From NCBI GenBank assembly GCA_905221605.1, contig CAJNDS010000513.1, forward strand, positions 772,682 to 836,681: a stretch of DNA of 64,000 nucleotides, in the 5' to 3' direction. The stretch's first letter is position 1, and every line of letters starts with the position of its first letter. This DNA comes from Symbiodinium natans. Taxonomy: Eukaryota > Sar > Dinophyceae > Suessiales > Symbiodiniaceae. The notes beneath the pieces were generated by a model. That model was not told the origin of the DNA and ran no database searches. It saw only the letters and a list, made by a program, of their open reading frames with translations. Of this stretch, positions 44,793 to 57,266 are shown in pieces. Position numbers and translations under genes: made by a program.

Positions 44793-46310
44793 CGCCAGAA
44801 GGCCTCCTAGCAATTGACACATCTCGCAGGCCGCTCAATTCGCTCTCGGCTTTGGCGTGGTCGTCTCGGGATCTCTGAGTCGGCGGCTGTGGCCGAGAGA
44901 AAGCATCAGGCGCCACGTGTGAGCGCGTCACGAAGTGGGGAAGTCTTCGCTGCAGATGAGGACAGAATTGATCGGGGGGGAGGGGGTGTGGGTGGATGTG
45001 CTAGGTTTTGCTGAACTTCCTCCCCCTTGGACTGGCGGCTGTTGTGATTGGCATCGGGCAGCAGCCTAAGCCGGCAGCTGGGAGTCTTTTCAAGCTTTTA
45101 CTGTAGGATCCCACAGAGATTCAAATAGCATTCTGCCACTCAGGTCGTACACGTGGCTTCGCAAGCGGAAAGCGTAGCAGGCATAAGGACCTCTCCAATC
45201 CAGCCTCACGACAAGCACCAAGCCCGCCACAGACTACGACAACAGCACCGTTGGAAACACTGCAGCAGCTCGAGTGCCGACCATCTTCTGTTGAGCAGCA
45301 GTGCGTGCGCCTGGAAGTAGTGGCAGCTGAAAGTGTGGGCACATGCAGCGTCGGAGAAAAGGTGCTGCAGTGCAGCGGTCAACATGCGTCACCTGCAGTA
45401 CACGAGGCGGTACCTCGCAGATCATGGCGGCGTAGCAGTTTTTGCAGATAGCTCCGCACCAGGCTACGGTGGTGACATATTTTAACTCTGAGCAAACGAG
45501 AAAATCGAATGACCACGAAGTTTCGCCCTACAGACACAGCTACGTGCTCTTTGCATCACTTTGTAAAGCAAGGAATTGAGACATGCAATGCCTGTGTCTG
45601 TGAGTGAGGCCACAGTGGTGGGTCCAATCACTGAAGATTCGTCCAGACATTGCCCGAAAGGCACTCTCAAAAGTGAGCGGTAGCCCTGGCCTGGCACTCC
45701 GAACCTCTGGACTGCCCTCCATGTTGTCGAGCTTACGCTGCACCACAAATGAGCATTGCACATCCGGCAGTAGGGGGGTTCCTGCAAGAGCCGGGCTTGC
45801 TCCTGAAGGTCTGTGTTGGCAGAGCTAGCCTCACTCAGCCGCAGGGGCGACTTGGCGAGCGCGTTTGGTGAAGCGCGGCAATCCTCAGGTAAATTGTTAG
45901 TCTTCCCGAGGTTGCCAAATTTGCCAACGAGGCCGTGGGGCGCTTCGATGGACGAGCGGGCGTAGTTGTGACGAGATAAACGCTTCGTCCAGGAACGTCG
46001 CTAAACGTTCGCCTGGGTGCTGGGCGTCGTCAGCGGTAACAAAAGCTTCGTGCAAGCAGATGCAAGGGCAGGACGTGTCCGTCTGCTTGCACGTCCTGCC
46101 ATAAGTATGTGGACGTACCCCAGGCGGACAAACGGCACGAGTGCAGGGGCTGCGTCTCGGAAAGTTGCCAACAGCCTGCTGGAGTGAACCGCAGCTGGTG
46201 CTGCCCTGTGCGCTCGCCAGGCCAAGGAGCGGACGTGCCCGGACCCTGACCTTCCCCAGGCCCCCCAAAGGCATGTGATCGCCTTGCCGAACCACGTCCA
46301 CGAACTCTAC
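44793..46310. other. Unassigned frames, possibly exonic
   Basis: Two + strand frames look protein-like without a known family: 44793-45014 (ALAWSSRDL in one frame, AAVAERKHQAPRVSASRSGE in another) and 45126-45449 (108 codons, containing ETLQQLECRPSSVEQQCVRL). A reverse-strand frame at 45482-45787 is less convincing. 45897-46300 is GC-rich and could be decayed retroelement sequence, but I see no clear match before 46320. Confidence 0.3.
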
Positions 46311-46319
46311 GAGGCGTAA

Positions 46320-46880
46320 AGGCGCTGTGGGCTCATTATACGTGTCGAACTCAACTGCCCCAAGACGCGTGTCGGGAGCGCAGCAGCCGGAGAACCACTC
46401 GGCCTGTTAGCCTTTCAGGGAGTTTGTGCAGCCTCACGTGCCGAAGCTGCAGGGTGCTTGGCATCCCTTTCGGCAGCGCAGACGCGGCAGGAGCATGATC
46501 GCTGAGTCACCTGCAGGCTGCCTGGCGGCGGTTGCACGACGACTGTGCTCTCCCGCGTGCTAATTACCTGCGGTATCCTGCAGTGACCAGCTGCGGCCGA
46601 GTATGCTGCCGGCCGCAGCCTCCTCGATAAGCCGCCTGTTCCAATTCCGGCGTCCGCGCCCGGACGCTGCTCCTCGAGCATCCTCGCACGCCGTGGCCTG
46701 GGCGTGCCAGGAGGCAGGCGCGCGCGCGCGGGTTGGCCGCAACATCGCTTTGCCGGCCATGAACATCCATGCGCATGTCCACGACACATCAACGTCATGC
46801 GCAACGGATTGAATTGGTTGTACGGCGTGCAACTCGCGGTCGATGCCACACTCCTCCGTCCTTTGACGATTTTAACGTGT
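46320..46880 (+). pseudogene. Degenerate non-LTR reverse transcriptase relic, copy A
   Basis: + strand pieces match the better copy at 51.3-52.8 kb in broken frames: ELNCPKTRVGSAAAGEP at ~46352-46402 (counterpart VWNAAGEEPPGL), VLGIPFGSADA at ~46458-46490 (counterpart VLGTPLGSDE), an exact shared 16-base piece GGCCGAGTATGCTGCC at 46594, CQEAGARARVGRNIALPAM at ~46703-46760, and NVMRNGLNWLYGVQLAVDAT at ~46790-46850. Internal deletions remove the middle of the domain. It is not functional. Confidence 0.8.
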
Positions 46881-47639
46881 GCCGGCAGTCCTTTCAGGAG
46901 CGGGTGTTTTTTTCTTGACGCGACAATACAGATTTGTTCAGGCGACCTGGCCAATCCTGGCCATTGTTTCGGCTCACGCAACATCCCGACATGGTCTGAC
47001 CGATACTTGCGCTCTGGCGATTTGCGCAATCTGTGGTTTCCGCTGGTTGCCGTACCTGCTGATCGGTGGGTCAGGCGTGCTTTGGTCGTTTCCGGACCAG
47101 TTTCTCTCTTAAGTCTTGAGCCGGGTTCTGATCGTCGCATTGGTCGACTTAGGGGATGTCGCATTGGTCGACCCAGGGATTACCAATGGGAATCGATGCT
47201 TGAACACTTGTCGGGAAACGATGTGAGAACTGTGAACTTGTGAGGCGACACGATCATTCTGTAAGTCGGTTGTTTCATGTTGTTTCAGGACTCATGCTGC
47301 TGCTGTGAAGCGACATAATCATTCTGTCCTTCATGGACTGCACGTGAGCGCAGGTTTTCTGTACAGTTAATGCTGGATTTGCCGGCTTTCAGGCCTGACT
47401 TCACTGACTTGATTCACTGTTGAAGTTGTGGGGGTCTCCAGGTTGTTCGTGTAATGGCCAAGCATTTTAATCTGTTGCAGTCGCGTTCATTACGAGCCGG
47501 TGCTGGTTAGCAGCAGGAACATTGGACCATGAAGGAACAGCATGTTACTGGAGAGTAGACGATACCCGAACGTTCATGCGTCGCGTCATCCCTTCCCAAG
47601 TTGCATCCGCGTCGCGATTCCATCCAACCACAACGGGAG

Positions 47640-47960
47640 ACCCAGAACCAACTGCTCGCCCCGCCTGCCTGCTGTTGGGGACCTGCAGTGCGCTTTTGTG
47701 CTTCCCCGCGTGCAAACTACTATGCAAACTATTTGCGATTCGGATGCTCCTGCCTGGCGCGACTGAGGCTTGTGCGCGCGTGCACGACGCTGCTGTGTGC
47801 GCGTGCCTAGCGACCGTGCTGTCGCAGGATTCCCATGACTCTCTGCCCACGCAGCCACAGGCTCAGCCCTCGCAGCGCCCCGCGCAGCACCCGTTGCGGT
47901 GTGGGCGCGAGGGGGATCGAAGGGGTGTGCCTTGTCGCCGCGCTGCTTAGGGGGACCATT
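47640..47960 (+). pseudogene. Degenerate reverse transcriptase relic, copy B 5' part
   Basis: CASPRANYYANYLRFG at ~47695-47745 corresponds to CAAPRANYLLRALPP of the 51.5 kb copy. HDAAVCACLATVLSQD at ~47782-47830 corresponds to HDSAVTRCLATLLGH. Frameshifts separate them. Same strand and same order as the intact domain. Confidence 0.75.
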
Positions 47961-48227
47961 CGTGCACGAGTGCCGCTGGCAGCTGTTTGGTCATGTTTGG
48001 TCCGCGCACTGCAGTCCTCGTTGCGGCACGGCTTGGGCACGAGGAACGCGAGTTTGGGGATTTTCCTGCGAAGTTGGCAGCATCGTGCTGCCCTCGGCAG
48101 TGACGATCGCGCGCTTGATTTTCTTGTTTGTGGGTGCTGCTGTTGATATGCTTGTCTTGTGCACTCCTGCATGTTCGCATGAATCATGTAATATGATGTA
48201 CATAGTGGTTTCACTATCGTGACACAC

Positions 48228-48267
48228 CTTCGTCTCTCTCCATCTCCTCTCTCTTTCTCTCTCTATT

Positions 48268-48335
<68 letters not shown>
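48228..48335. repeat. (CT)n microsatellite ~105 bases inside retroelement relic
   Basis: CT dinucleotides with CTTT and CTATTT interruptions in the first third, then an unbroken (CT)n. It separates the two halves of the copy B relic. Confidence 0.95.
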
Positions 48336-48619
48336 GTATCTCACACTGATGCCGCTGTTCGAGCGCTGGTGCTATGCTGATCTATGCTGTTGCATTGCTG
48401 TTGCATGCTGTTGCGCTTCTGTTGTTATCGCAGGCCGGGCCACACGCTGCGCGAATGGTTGCTTATTGAGTTGTGTTGTTGACTGGGAACCAATCATGCT
48501 CGTAGTCTCTTCTGAACGTGACCCCACAGTCGTTCCCGGACACCTCTCTCTTCACCGTCTTCCCAACCTGGGATGAGTTGACGGTGCATGCACCACCTTC
48601 CCGCCTGTTGCTGCTATGA

Positions 48620-49470
48620 CGGCTTCGCTTGCCGCTGCGTGCCGCTGCGTACACGTGCGCCATCGTGCGCCTGGCGAGGTCATCATAGGTCATCGAGGCC
48701 ACCTAGACCCACTCGGCGACCACAGGGCTGCATGTGCGACTCCCGGTATGCTCGCATCTCGAGCCTTCCAGGCACTGGCAACCGTGAAGCGGCCATGGTG
48801 CGCGAGGCTGCCGCAGCGGCAGCTGAGGGTGCTGGCGCGGGCGCGGGCTCTCCAGAGGGCGCCGTGGTGTGCAGCAGGGGCGAGGCACGGCGCTGGACGG
48901 CACTGGAGTCTTTCGCTGCCCTGCGCGCGCACGCCTGCTCGCTTCTCGAGCTGTCCATCGTGGGGCCCCGTGACCCGACTCGACTGAGGGCATCCCTGCG
49001 TGCACCGACACCGGGACACCAGAGTGGGCGGAAAAAGGAGTGCGGAAAAACAGGTGGCTGTTGACGCCATGCGCCGCTGCTGACACGCACGTGGCTGGCG
49101 CGGTGCGAACACCGAGGTCGCACGGGGCACGGATGCGGAGCAACTGGAATCGTCTCCTTGCGGAGGCGCGTCAGGGGAGTGTTGGATGCGGGCCGTGCCA
49201 GGCCGGCGAGAGAGAGTGAGCTTGTCGGCTCGCGGCGTTGCCACCTGTCGTTCTCGGCATTGAAGTCGGCGGTCGGTAGAGCGACCAGGCAGCATCTCCC
49301 ATCCGCCCATCCCGCGCTGCCAGCACGTGTGCCTTCGCACGTCTGCCTTCGCACTCCGATGGTCAGCAGTCCTTTCCTGTGCAGCTGCCAGGTCCTTCGC
49401 AGCCAGCCTTATTGCTTCAACCTCGATGGGGATGCGCCGCTCCTCAGTGACATCCTTGCGGACTCGTCCG
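48620..49470 (+). pseudogene. Degenerate reverse transcriptase relic, copy B 3' part
   Basis: LGDHRAACATPGMLASRAF at ~48709-48770 matches the GDHRAACSNSGVLASRAL region of the 51.3 kb copy. RRCHLSFSALKSAVGR at ~49225-49275 matches RRCRLVVFGLEVGGRW. LRTSAFALRWSAVLSCAAAR at ~49331-49400 matches the last helices (LRASAQAAWVLRWSGI). Frames change between blocks. Reverse-strand frames of more than 200 codons here are shadows of the GC-rich relic. Confidence 0.8.
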
Positions 49471-50638
49471 AGGGCCCTGCCCGTGCCAGCCGCCTGGATC
49501 TTGTTCATTCGTGACACGGTTCGTTTTCACATGCTCAAGCAGCCGCTGTACGGCGAACCAAATCTGGCTTCGTCCGGTTCCTCTTCTCCAGGATCTGCAC
49601 AACATTGCTCGTGGCGCAATCTGCGGTAAGGATAGCCCGCCCTTGATCTGGCCAACTTGCATCTGCGCAATATGCTCAGGCTATCTCAGGCTCTCTTTCG
49701 CGGAATTCATTGGTTTCAAGCTTCGTACGAATGCATGAAGGCTGTGCGTTTTGATGTCCCTCCTCCTCCAAAACACTGTTCTTAAGATCCGCTGTTACAG
49801 AACGAATAAGCATGACGGCGTCCAGCGCGCCGGCCGCGCTCGCCGCCTCCCCGGATGCCTCCATTGCCTTTGCCTTTGCCGTTTGCCATCGCCATTGCCG
49901 ACTCTGTTGGGACCATTGCCACGCGCGGCGGCAGGCTCAGGACGCGGGCGCGGCTCAGGGCGCCCGCACTCATGCACCAGCAAACGATGCCCCGCGGCCA
50001 TCCTCGCCGCAGGCGGCGCGAGCAAATCTTGTAAGATCTTCCGCCTCCCATTGAGCCGGAGCTTTGTAGCCCCGCATCCTGGAACATTCCCGGCGGTGGT
50101 GGAATCGGTTGACGTTCTTGAGCCATGCGGGGTCGAAATTTATATGCTGTGATGCCTTGCCCCAAATTGCACAAGGTCTGAAGATGTCTGAAGCTTGTAC
50201 TATAAAAAAGGCTTATACTGTAACATGCAAATGTCTAGGAAGTCCCAGGATGCAACACCTTGAATTTATGGACCATGAGCTCCCCTACAAAAGTCTGCGA
50301 CCAAAAGAGCGTGTGATTCATCAGGCCTCTAGAAACCGTTTATTTCACCTTCTCATTCACTCATCCATTCACTCCCGCAGTATGGGGCAAAAAAATCGCA
50401 CACGTCTTCTAAGGGAGGACCGCCCAGCAAGATTCGCTTCCCAGCATTTTCCACCCGAAATGAATCACACGATGATTTTTGCAAATTTGTGATGAGGCAG
50501 GAATCTGCCTAACAGGTGCCTATAGAACGTTTCACCTGTGCCCTAAAGGGGACGCCTTCCGGCGATCAGGTCTCGACTCGACTCCTTGCATTGTCAGGCC
50601 ATTGCCCTGGCTTAGGGGGATATCGTTTTTCTTGCGCG

Positions 50639-50710
50639 CGGGGGTCCGGGATCCGGGTCCGGTCGGGTCCGGGTCCGGGTCAGGGTCCGTCCGGGTCCGG
50701 GTCCGGATCA
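50639..50710. repeat. GGGTCC minisatellite
   Basis: About ten GGGTCC/GGGTCCG units with small interruptions. No coding signal. Confidence 0.85.
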
Positions 50711-51269
50711 CGCAGTCCCTGCATGTCCCTGCTCTGGTATCAGGCCAGGCTTACGTCGATGAAACGGGGTCGGTCAGGCATGCGGCCGACGACTCGGCGA
50801 GGGGATCACTCCATCCCTCCAACTTGGCTACAGACGTCTTCACCCCTGCTTCCCGGACATTCCCGTACCTCAGCCCAACTTGGACAGATTCGTCATTTAA
50901 ATTTCGCTGACGAGTCTGGTGTCAATTTTTTTTGGGTCTGGTGTCAATTCCTCTCCATCCCTGCTGATGAACCGTTAGCTTCGTGTGTTTTTAGTCGAGC
51001 TGTGCAGGTGCGAGCGTGAGTAAGAATGAATCCATGAAAACGGCGATTTGCCTTGAGAACATTTGCATGCGGTAGTTTTAATAACAAAAGCCCTGTTTTA
51101 AAGCAGCGAGGAACGCCCGAAAGCGACGCGTCTGATCGTAATCGTAGCAGAAGTATCAGTCCATCACTGTCAGCGAAGATGTCGGATGCTTTTGCTGCTG
51201 GTTTTTTTCGCGGCGCTTCTAGCAGCAGTTTCCGCTTCGACGATCAACAAACACCCATATTATCGCACT

Positions 51270-52990
51270 GCCGGTGTGTGGAACGCGGCAGGCGAGGAAC
51301 CGCCTGGGTTGTCAACGTTGCAGGGGGCCGCTGACACCGCAATCTGGGTGGGGGACTGGGCGCTCCCGCCGCAGCAGCAAGGGCTCACGGTCCTTGGCAC
51401 CCCTTTGGGCAGCGACGAATACGTGCGTCTGCGGCTCGCGCAAAAGCGCGAGGAGCACGATCGCCTGCTCCAACGAGTCCCGCTCGTGAAGGACTTGCAG
51501 GCTCTGGTTGCTGCTGCACTACTGCGCCGCCCCGAGGGCCAACTACCTCCTTCGCGCTCTGCCGCCCGCCGCGACGGCCGAGTATGCTGCCTCTCACGAC
51601 TCCGCTGTGACTCGCTGCCTCGCCACGCTCCTGGGCCATGCGGACGCACTGCTGCCCCCCCAGTCGGAGCGAGCGGCACACTTGCCACTACGCTTTGGTG
51701 GCTTGGGCCTGCGAGAGGCCACGGCGGACCGCCATGCTGCGTACTGGGCCTCCTGGATGGATAGCCTCCCCGTCATCCAGGCGCGCTTGCCCTCGGCAGC
51801 TAACCGTTTGCTGCTTTCCCTCCGCGCGCAAGAGGCCGGCCCCTTACCCTCCATACCCGCCGCCACACAAGCCGCAGCATACCTTGCTGGACAAGGCTAC
51901 GCAGTGCCGGCGTGGGATGACGCGCACTCTGCCCCGCCTGGTCCGTCTTCCCGCAACGACGAACCAGCCGGGACCCTCCGGGGCTGGCAGCGTGGGGCCG
52001 CCCATGCTGGCGATGAGCGCGCGCTTGAGACGCACCTTGCTGATCTTTCACCTGCGTCCCGAGCGCTGCTGCTGTCACAAGCTGGACCGCACGCTGCGAG
52101 AGTCTTCACAGTTTTGCCCACGTCGGACGTCGTAGCCGTGCCTGACCCGCACTTCCGCGTCCTGCTCTTGCGGCGACTCCGCCTGCCCCTTCCCCTCGGT
52201 CCGCGCGCCTGCTCCTGCCGGGGCTTCCTTGACGAGTATGGAGATCACCGCGCCGCCTGCTCCAACTCTGGCGTGCTTGCATCCCGCGCACTGCCCCTTG
52301 AGCGCGCTGTAGCCCGGGTTTGCCAGGAGGCCGGCGCGCGTGTCGGGCGCAACGTCGCCTTGTCGGCCATGAACCTCGATGTGCCTGTCCACGACGCACG
52401 GCGCATCGAAGTCGTGTGCAACGGCCTCAACTTGTGGCACGGCGCGCAGCTCGCGGTCGATGCGACCCTCGTCAGCCCTGTGACGCGCGAGGGGCTGCCG
52501 CAAGCCGGGGCTGCCACCCACCCTGGCAGTGCCTTGCGCAACGCTGCGCGCCGCAAGCGGCGGCAAACTTATCCCGAACTTGACCGCAGTCGGCGGTGTC
52601 GGCTCGTCGTTTTCGGGCTTGAAGTCGGGGGGCGCTGGGACTCTGAAGCTGCCACCTTCGTGCGCCTCCTTGCTCGTGCGCGGGCGGCCGGCACCCCCAC
52701 CGCGTTGAGGGCTTCTGCCCAGGCTGCTTGGGTCCTCCGGTGGAGTGGCATCATTTCCGTCGCTGCGCAGAGCGCGCTTGCGGCTACCTTCCTCGAGCTC
52801 CCCGTCTGAGCCCCGTGCTGCTGGCACGCCCCCAGCCTTGCACGAGCTCCTGGCGGACGCCCGCTGGAGCGAGAGCGAGGTCCCGGCACCAAGCCGTCTG
52901 CCCAGCCGGGCCTAGGTCCCTTCCCCGGGCCCTCGAAGGGGACCCGAGGACTCGACCGTCCCGACCCTGACTGTGGCGGACGCAAAAAGG
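51270..52990 (+). mobile_element. 5'-truncated non-LTR retrotransposon: C-terminal part of reverse transcriptase, best copy
   Basis: The reading starts abruptly at VWNAAGEEPPGLSTLQ (~51279), the thumb-side region of the RT, and continues with LTVLGTPLGSDEYVRLRLAQ and REEHDRLLQRVPLVKDLQ. One frameshift near 51500 leads into the long frame to the stop at 52807-52809 (from LLHYCAAPRANYLLRALPP). This frame contains LPLRFGGLGLREATADRHAA, a zinc-binding-like C-x-C...GDH...C segment (CSCRGFLDEYGDHRAAC, ~52210-52262), EAGARVGRNVALSAMN and GLNLWHGAQLAVDATL. The palm catalytic YxDD region is absent, so the copy is dead on insertion. A short A-rich stretch at about 52996-53015 could be the remains of the 3' tail. 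It is intronless and GC-rich, unlike the surrounding genes. Confidence 0.85.
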
Positions 52991-53169
52991 CGCGAGGAAA
53001 AAAAACAAAAACAAACAGTCACAATACTTCTCATTTCTTGTTAACGTGCCGCAAACATCGGCTCCGACAACAGTAGCAATGTGGCAGTATCTGTTTCATC
53101 TCTGCCAAGGTCCCGTTCTCATTTGAAGATGGAACGGCTGAAAGCTATGCCGGTTGGTCTTAGTTACGT

Positions 53170-54023
53170 TTGGATGTTTCTGCCCAGGACATGCCCAAGG
53201 CAAGTTCGCCGGATGCGAGTCTGAGCAGCGGCCTGAGGTGGAATGTTCCACGCATTGCCCAAACGGGTAAGGCAGCCGCGCATACTTTTTCAGCTACCAT
53301 GGTTTTTGTGGAGTTCTTGCTTCACCTGGGGGTTATTATGCTTAGTTCCAAATTCCTATCTGCGCACGCAGCGATTGCTTGAAGAGCCAACATGTCCGGT
53401 AAATGTTTATGACAAGGACGGCGAGGACGAACGGATTCAGCCGAGTTCCGGGGCAACACCACAGAAGAGGTCAGTTTGTGGCAGTTTTCTGCACCTACTT
53501 TTGCCAGCCTTTGCCGTGCTCAGCCGTCAGGATACAGATTTGGCAGATGACCCAAAGAGTGAACAGGCGCCCTCCGACGGAACGACTCGGTTGCAGACAA
53601 ACACTCCCCTGCTGCAATTTTCTTTGCAGGAGTCCGCCGCTTTCAAAACAGCGCAGAGCGCCGTGCTTAGTGTATCAGTTTTTTTTGACGTAGTACTTTG
53701 TAGCGGCGCGAGTACCAGCGTGATAAAGCTAGTGCGGCAGCAAGGCAATGAAGGTGGTGAGAGACTTCTGTCGTCACTGGCTAAGAAGCTTTTCATCGTC
53801 TATATTTTGCATGTGCCACCACTTGACCTCACAGGAAGGTGAAGATGAAAAAGATGACTATTCGAGCGGCACGGCCCTAGATGCAATTATGAGCACTATG
53901 CAGCAAATGCCCAGGTTTACATGGGACCATGCACAGTCGAAAGACTCGAAGGTCATGGGCATCAGCATGATGGTCACGTTCGGCGTAATAATTTATTTAG
54001 GCCACGTGCCCAGCCAGGACTGA
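53170..54023 (+). CDS. Unassigned small membrane-protein candidate, probably spliced
   Basis: A + frame at 53170-53382 has a hydrophobic stretch (MVFVEFLLHLGVIMLSS). A second frame near 53395-53480 reads VYDKDGEDERIQPSSG. A terminal piece from ~53836 to TGA 54021-54023 reads GEDEKDDYSSGTALDAIMST, then MQQMPRFTWDHAQSKDSKVM and a second hydrophobic stretch (ISMMVTFGVIIYLG). The acidic segment plus membrane helix looks like one protein, but no family is recognised and the joins are unproven. Confidence 0.35.
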
Positions 54024-57000
54024 GACATACTTAGACGAGATGGCGCTCAGAACTCGTTTTGTGCATTCGCAAGCTGAGGCCATTGCTATTTGTGCATGTT
54101 GGTGTTTGCCTTGCGGAGGACTCGGGATCGCGCGGTAGAACGTGCAGTGGAGAGAGAACCTTCATTAACGTGCTGAGGCAATGCTTCATATTTTCCGAGC
54201 TGGTGGGAGCACGCGCCCCATTGAATTACACAGTATAATTAGTTTTTTTACCAATTCTGTGTGTAATGTCCGTTGTGTAGGTTTTCTCAGGCACTTCGAA
54301 ATTCTGACATACTGCGACATGTTTGCGCAGACGCCAGGTTCGAAAGCGGCAGGCTGCAGAAAGAAGGCTCGCATTAGCAGCTGAGAGATGTTATATGACA
54401 ACGACCAACAGCTAGCGGGTTGCCCGCAGCATGGCAAGATGACGGGTGAAGGTTACCTTTGTTTCGTTCGATCCAATGGGCGTGGCATTCTCCTCAGCCT
54501 CAGAGCTTCGATTGCGGCCTGCGTAATTGGTCTGTCTTGGACAGGTAATGACCAAACATTGGAAAAAGTGTGCAGGAAAGTACATGTGGCTAAGCGGAAA
54601 ATCGTTTTATGAAAGCTCACATACGTGAAGATTTCCAATTGTCAAGCTTTCCTGTTGGAATGCGTGCTTCCCTAGTCAACGGCCCAGAATTCAGCGTGCA
54701 ATTCCGAATTCCTTGAGACGTCCTCAGATTTAGCCAATCTATTCGGTGAACGTCGTTCCTTTACTTCACACCCACAGTCTCGTTTTCACAGTGTGTTTCT
54801 GCTGGCAGGCGTGGCGCGGAGCAAGAGAGCAGTTTTTTTTGTAAGAAAGCAGGCTTTTGTCTGGTGACTAGAACTTTTTTTTGCGCACGTTGTTTTGGGG
54901 CTTTCAACTCCAGATGCCTGCCAGTGTTCTTGCAAAATCGCGGGTTTGGGGGTTTCGGGGCTGTGGGATTGCAGTTGTTGAGTTGTGGGATTATGGGCAT
55001 TGGGCACACCCAACATGAACCGCGAAAATGGAAAGAAGCCAGGCGCTTTTCCCCCCGCCCCCACCAACAGGAGCCGCGAAAAAGGAACCAAGCAGTGAAA
55101 TTAGGCCGCGTTGGCCAACTATTCTCCTCCGACTTCGATTTTCATCGTTGTGTTTCAGTGTTTCGTGGCTACCCACCCACCACGGGATTAAAGATCCTCA
55201 ACCAATGATGTGTTTTGTCGTCGGGAGGGGGAAGTGTGCTTTCAATTGCCATTATTTCGTATTCAAGGGTCCCTTTTCGGATCTCGGCCTGCAAACACAT
55301 CGAAGCGTGTTTTTGTATTTGCATCATTTTGCATCGTAGGGAATGGGGAGATGTGTTGTCGAGTAGTTACAACGGAGATCATACATATTTTCTTGCCAAG
55401 GAACGGTGCTTTCCTGGCATTTGGGCTAGCATCGGGTGTGTGATGATGTCGTCACCCCGCCCCCCCCCCCCACCCGCGGGGTGTGTATCCAACCACATGC
55501 AATGGACATGGACGGGGCACGTCTCCTGCATCTGCAAAATTGGAAGCTCGTGGACGCCACTGTTTTCGCAGTTTTTTGGGATGTCCGTCGCTCCTTGTTT
55601 TACATGTGGAGCACGTGATTGCCTTCGATTAAGCATGAAGCTTGGACCTTACGAAGCAAGTCCATGCTGCGGCACAGTGTCGCAAGAGGGATGTGAGCAG
55701 GACAGCCGCACCATTTTTGCATTTGCAGCATGTGTGATGTCATCAATGATCAAGTGGCAGCAGTAGTGCGCAGCGAGCCATTTTTGCGTACTATTTGACG
55801 ACTCCCTTGGTTTGAAGTTGTTACTTTTGAGCGCGTTAAATTGCACCCTCAATATTTTCATTTGCTACTGCTTCCAAAGGGCTTTGTCCTGCATCCTTCC
55901 AGGTGTGGACCCCAAAAGCTTGCTGTAAAAAGATTTGTTAGAGAGATGCTAGAGCCAGTCTTGGTGCAAACGCTACATTAAGTATCATAAAGCCAACTCT
56001 CTCGAGTTGAGGGTTTCACGAACGGTCGAAGGTTGAATGGTTTCTGCAAGCGTTTGTCTTTGCAGGTGCTTCCACAAACACGCGCGCAACATTGTTTTGT
56101 TTGCTGTTTGTTGGCGTTTGTATTCAGATGCGAGTTTGGCATGACATCTTTGCTGTTACCAGTTAAGGGGGCATCATTTGCGCGTGATAGTGAGAAGTGA
56201 ACACTTGCACGATAGGTTGCATTGTTGCAGCGCATTTACGCGTGCTATAGGATGTTGTTGTGGCACCACTTGCTGTTGCGTGAGCTTGTGCAACTTTGAG
56301 GTTTTTCGTGGCAGCATTCTTCACTTGGTCGGTCAGGCTCTTAGAGCTGTAGCTGCTCTGATGCCTGGACAGTGATGTTTGCAGAAAGTTGCCTGGGCAC
56401 TCCGGCATCCCCTTCCGTCAGCAACATTCTGCTACCGCGTGTTGTAGCCGCCTGGCACCCCAATCCTCATACCTGAATACTAGCACATATATAAATCCTT
56501 TCACACGAGCGACACTGGAGCCGGCATGCACATCATCTGGCTTTCCTCCGTTTGACGAGGGCGAATCATGCAACGCGCGTGAACATCATATTTCTGTCTT
56601 ACCTTGGCTTCATCCAAAGCTTCCTTTAGGCTATTCGACATACTCAACGCGTGCACGTGCGGTTGAACAAATCGGGGCCCATGATGTTTTCGGGCAAATT
56701 CAGTTTACAAGGGAGGGCACCAGCAGGTTTAGAGGGGCTTGAACAACAGTAAGTGTTTAGGGTGTAGGGTTTATAGGAACCCAAACCCTAAACTCTAAGA
56801 CCCCTGTCGGACATGGGTAGTTCTGCAAACACAGATTTCCACCGATCAGATGACCACCGTGTCCCCGAAGACAATTATGGGCTTCTTTTTCCGTGTCTGG
56901 GGTTCCGAGCCGCTCTCAAACATTGTGGATAGCATCTTCTGTGACTGAGGCAAGCATTTGCCAGTTCCTCGAGAACAGCCACTGGCCCACATGTTCTTGG

Positions 57001-57250
57001 CCAGTCTTGCCGTGCAAGTCAGGGCTACACTTGACACAGGTCCCAGATTTACGGCCTCCTGGTCCGCGGTTCCAGGCTTAGTCCGCCGGATTCCGCAGGC
57101 AAAGTGAGCATGTTGATTGTGATAGTTTGTCCATCTGCATAGCCCCGAGGCAAGGCTTGTCCTGGAAAACAATATGCTTGTGATGGCCTGAGCTGCAAAT
57201 GAATCCAAGAAAATCCAATGCTTTGCATCACTGAAAAATAATGACGACAA
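54024..57250. other. No gene identified; weak exon candidates
   Basis: Possible exons: VRKRQAAERRLALAAE near 54341-54388 after an AG, and a 183-codon + frame at 55215-55766 with no family. A short TTTAGGG-like patch followed by its reverse complement (CCCTAAA) lies at 56755-56800. The reverse-strand frame at 56846-57265 has no clear signal. The region may include unseen 5' exons of the downstream CDP-DAG synthase. Confidence 0.4.
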
Positions 57251-57266
57251 GTTCCTTCTTGCCAAG

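Noticed and set aside
44290-44931. Poly-Gly and poly-Pro frames around 44.4 kb
   Set aside because: Caused by the 90-base G run and the tandem 128-base repeat.
45482-45787. Reverse-strand zinc-finger-like frame (PYCRMCNAHLW)
   Set aside because: Only the CxxC pair is present; the paired histidines of a U1-type finger are missing and the strand is opposite to all supported genes.
46415-47164. Reverse-strand 249-codon frame
   Set aside because: Overlaps + strand RT relic blocks; composition is arginine/proline-rich shadow.
48683-49517. Reverse-strand frames of 220-275 codons
   Set aside because: Shadows of the GC-rich retroelement relic, whose recognisable protein blocks are on the + strand.
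52075-52827. Reverse-strand 250-codon frame opposite the RT
   Set aside because: The + strand carries the conserved RT C-terminus; the reverse frame has no domain and reflects high GC.
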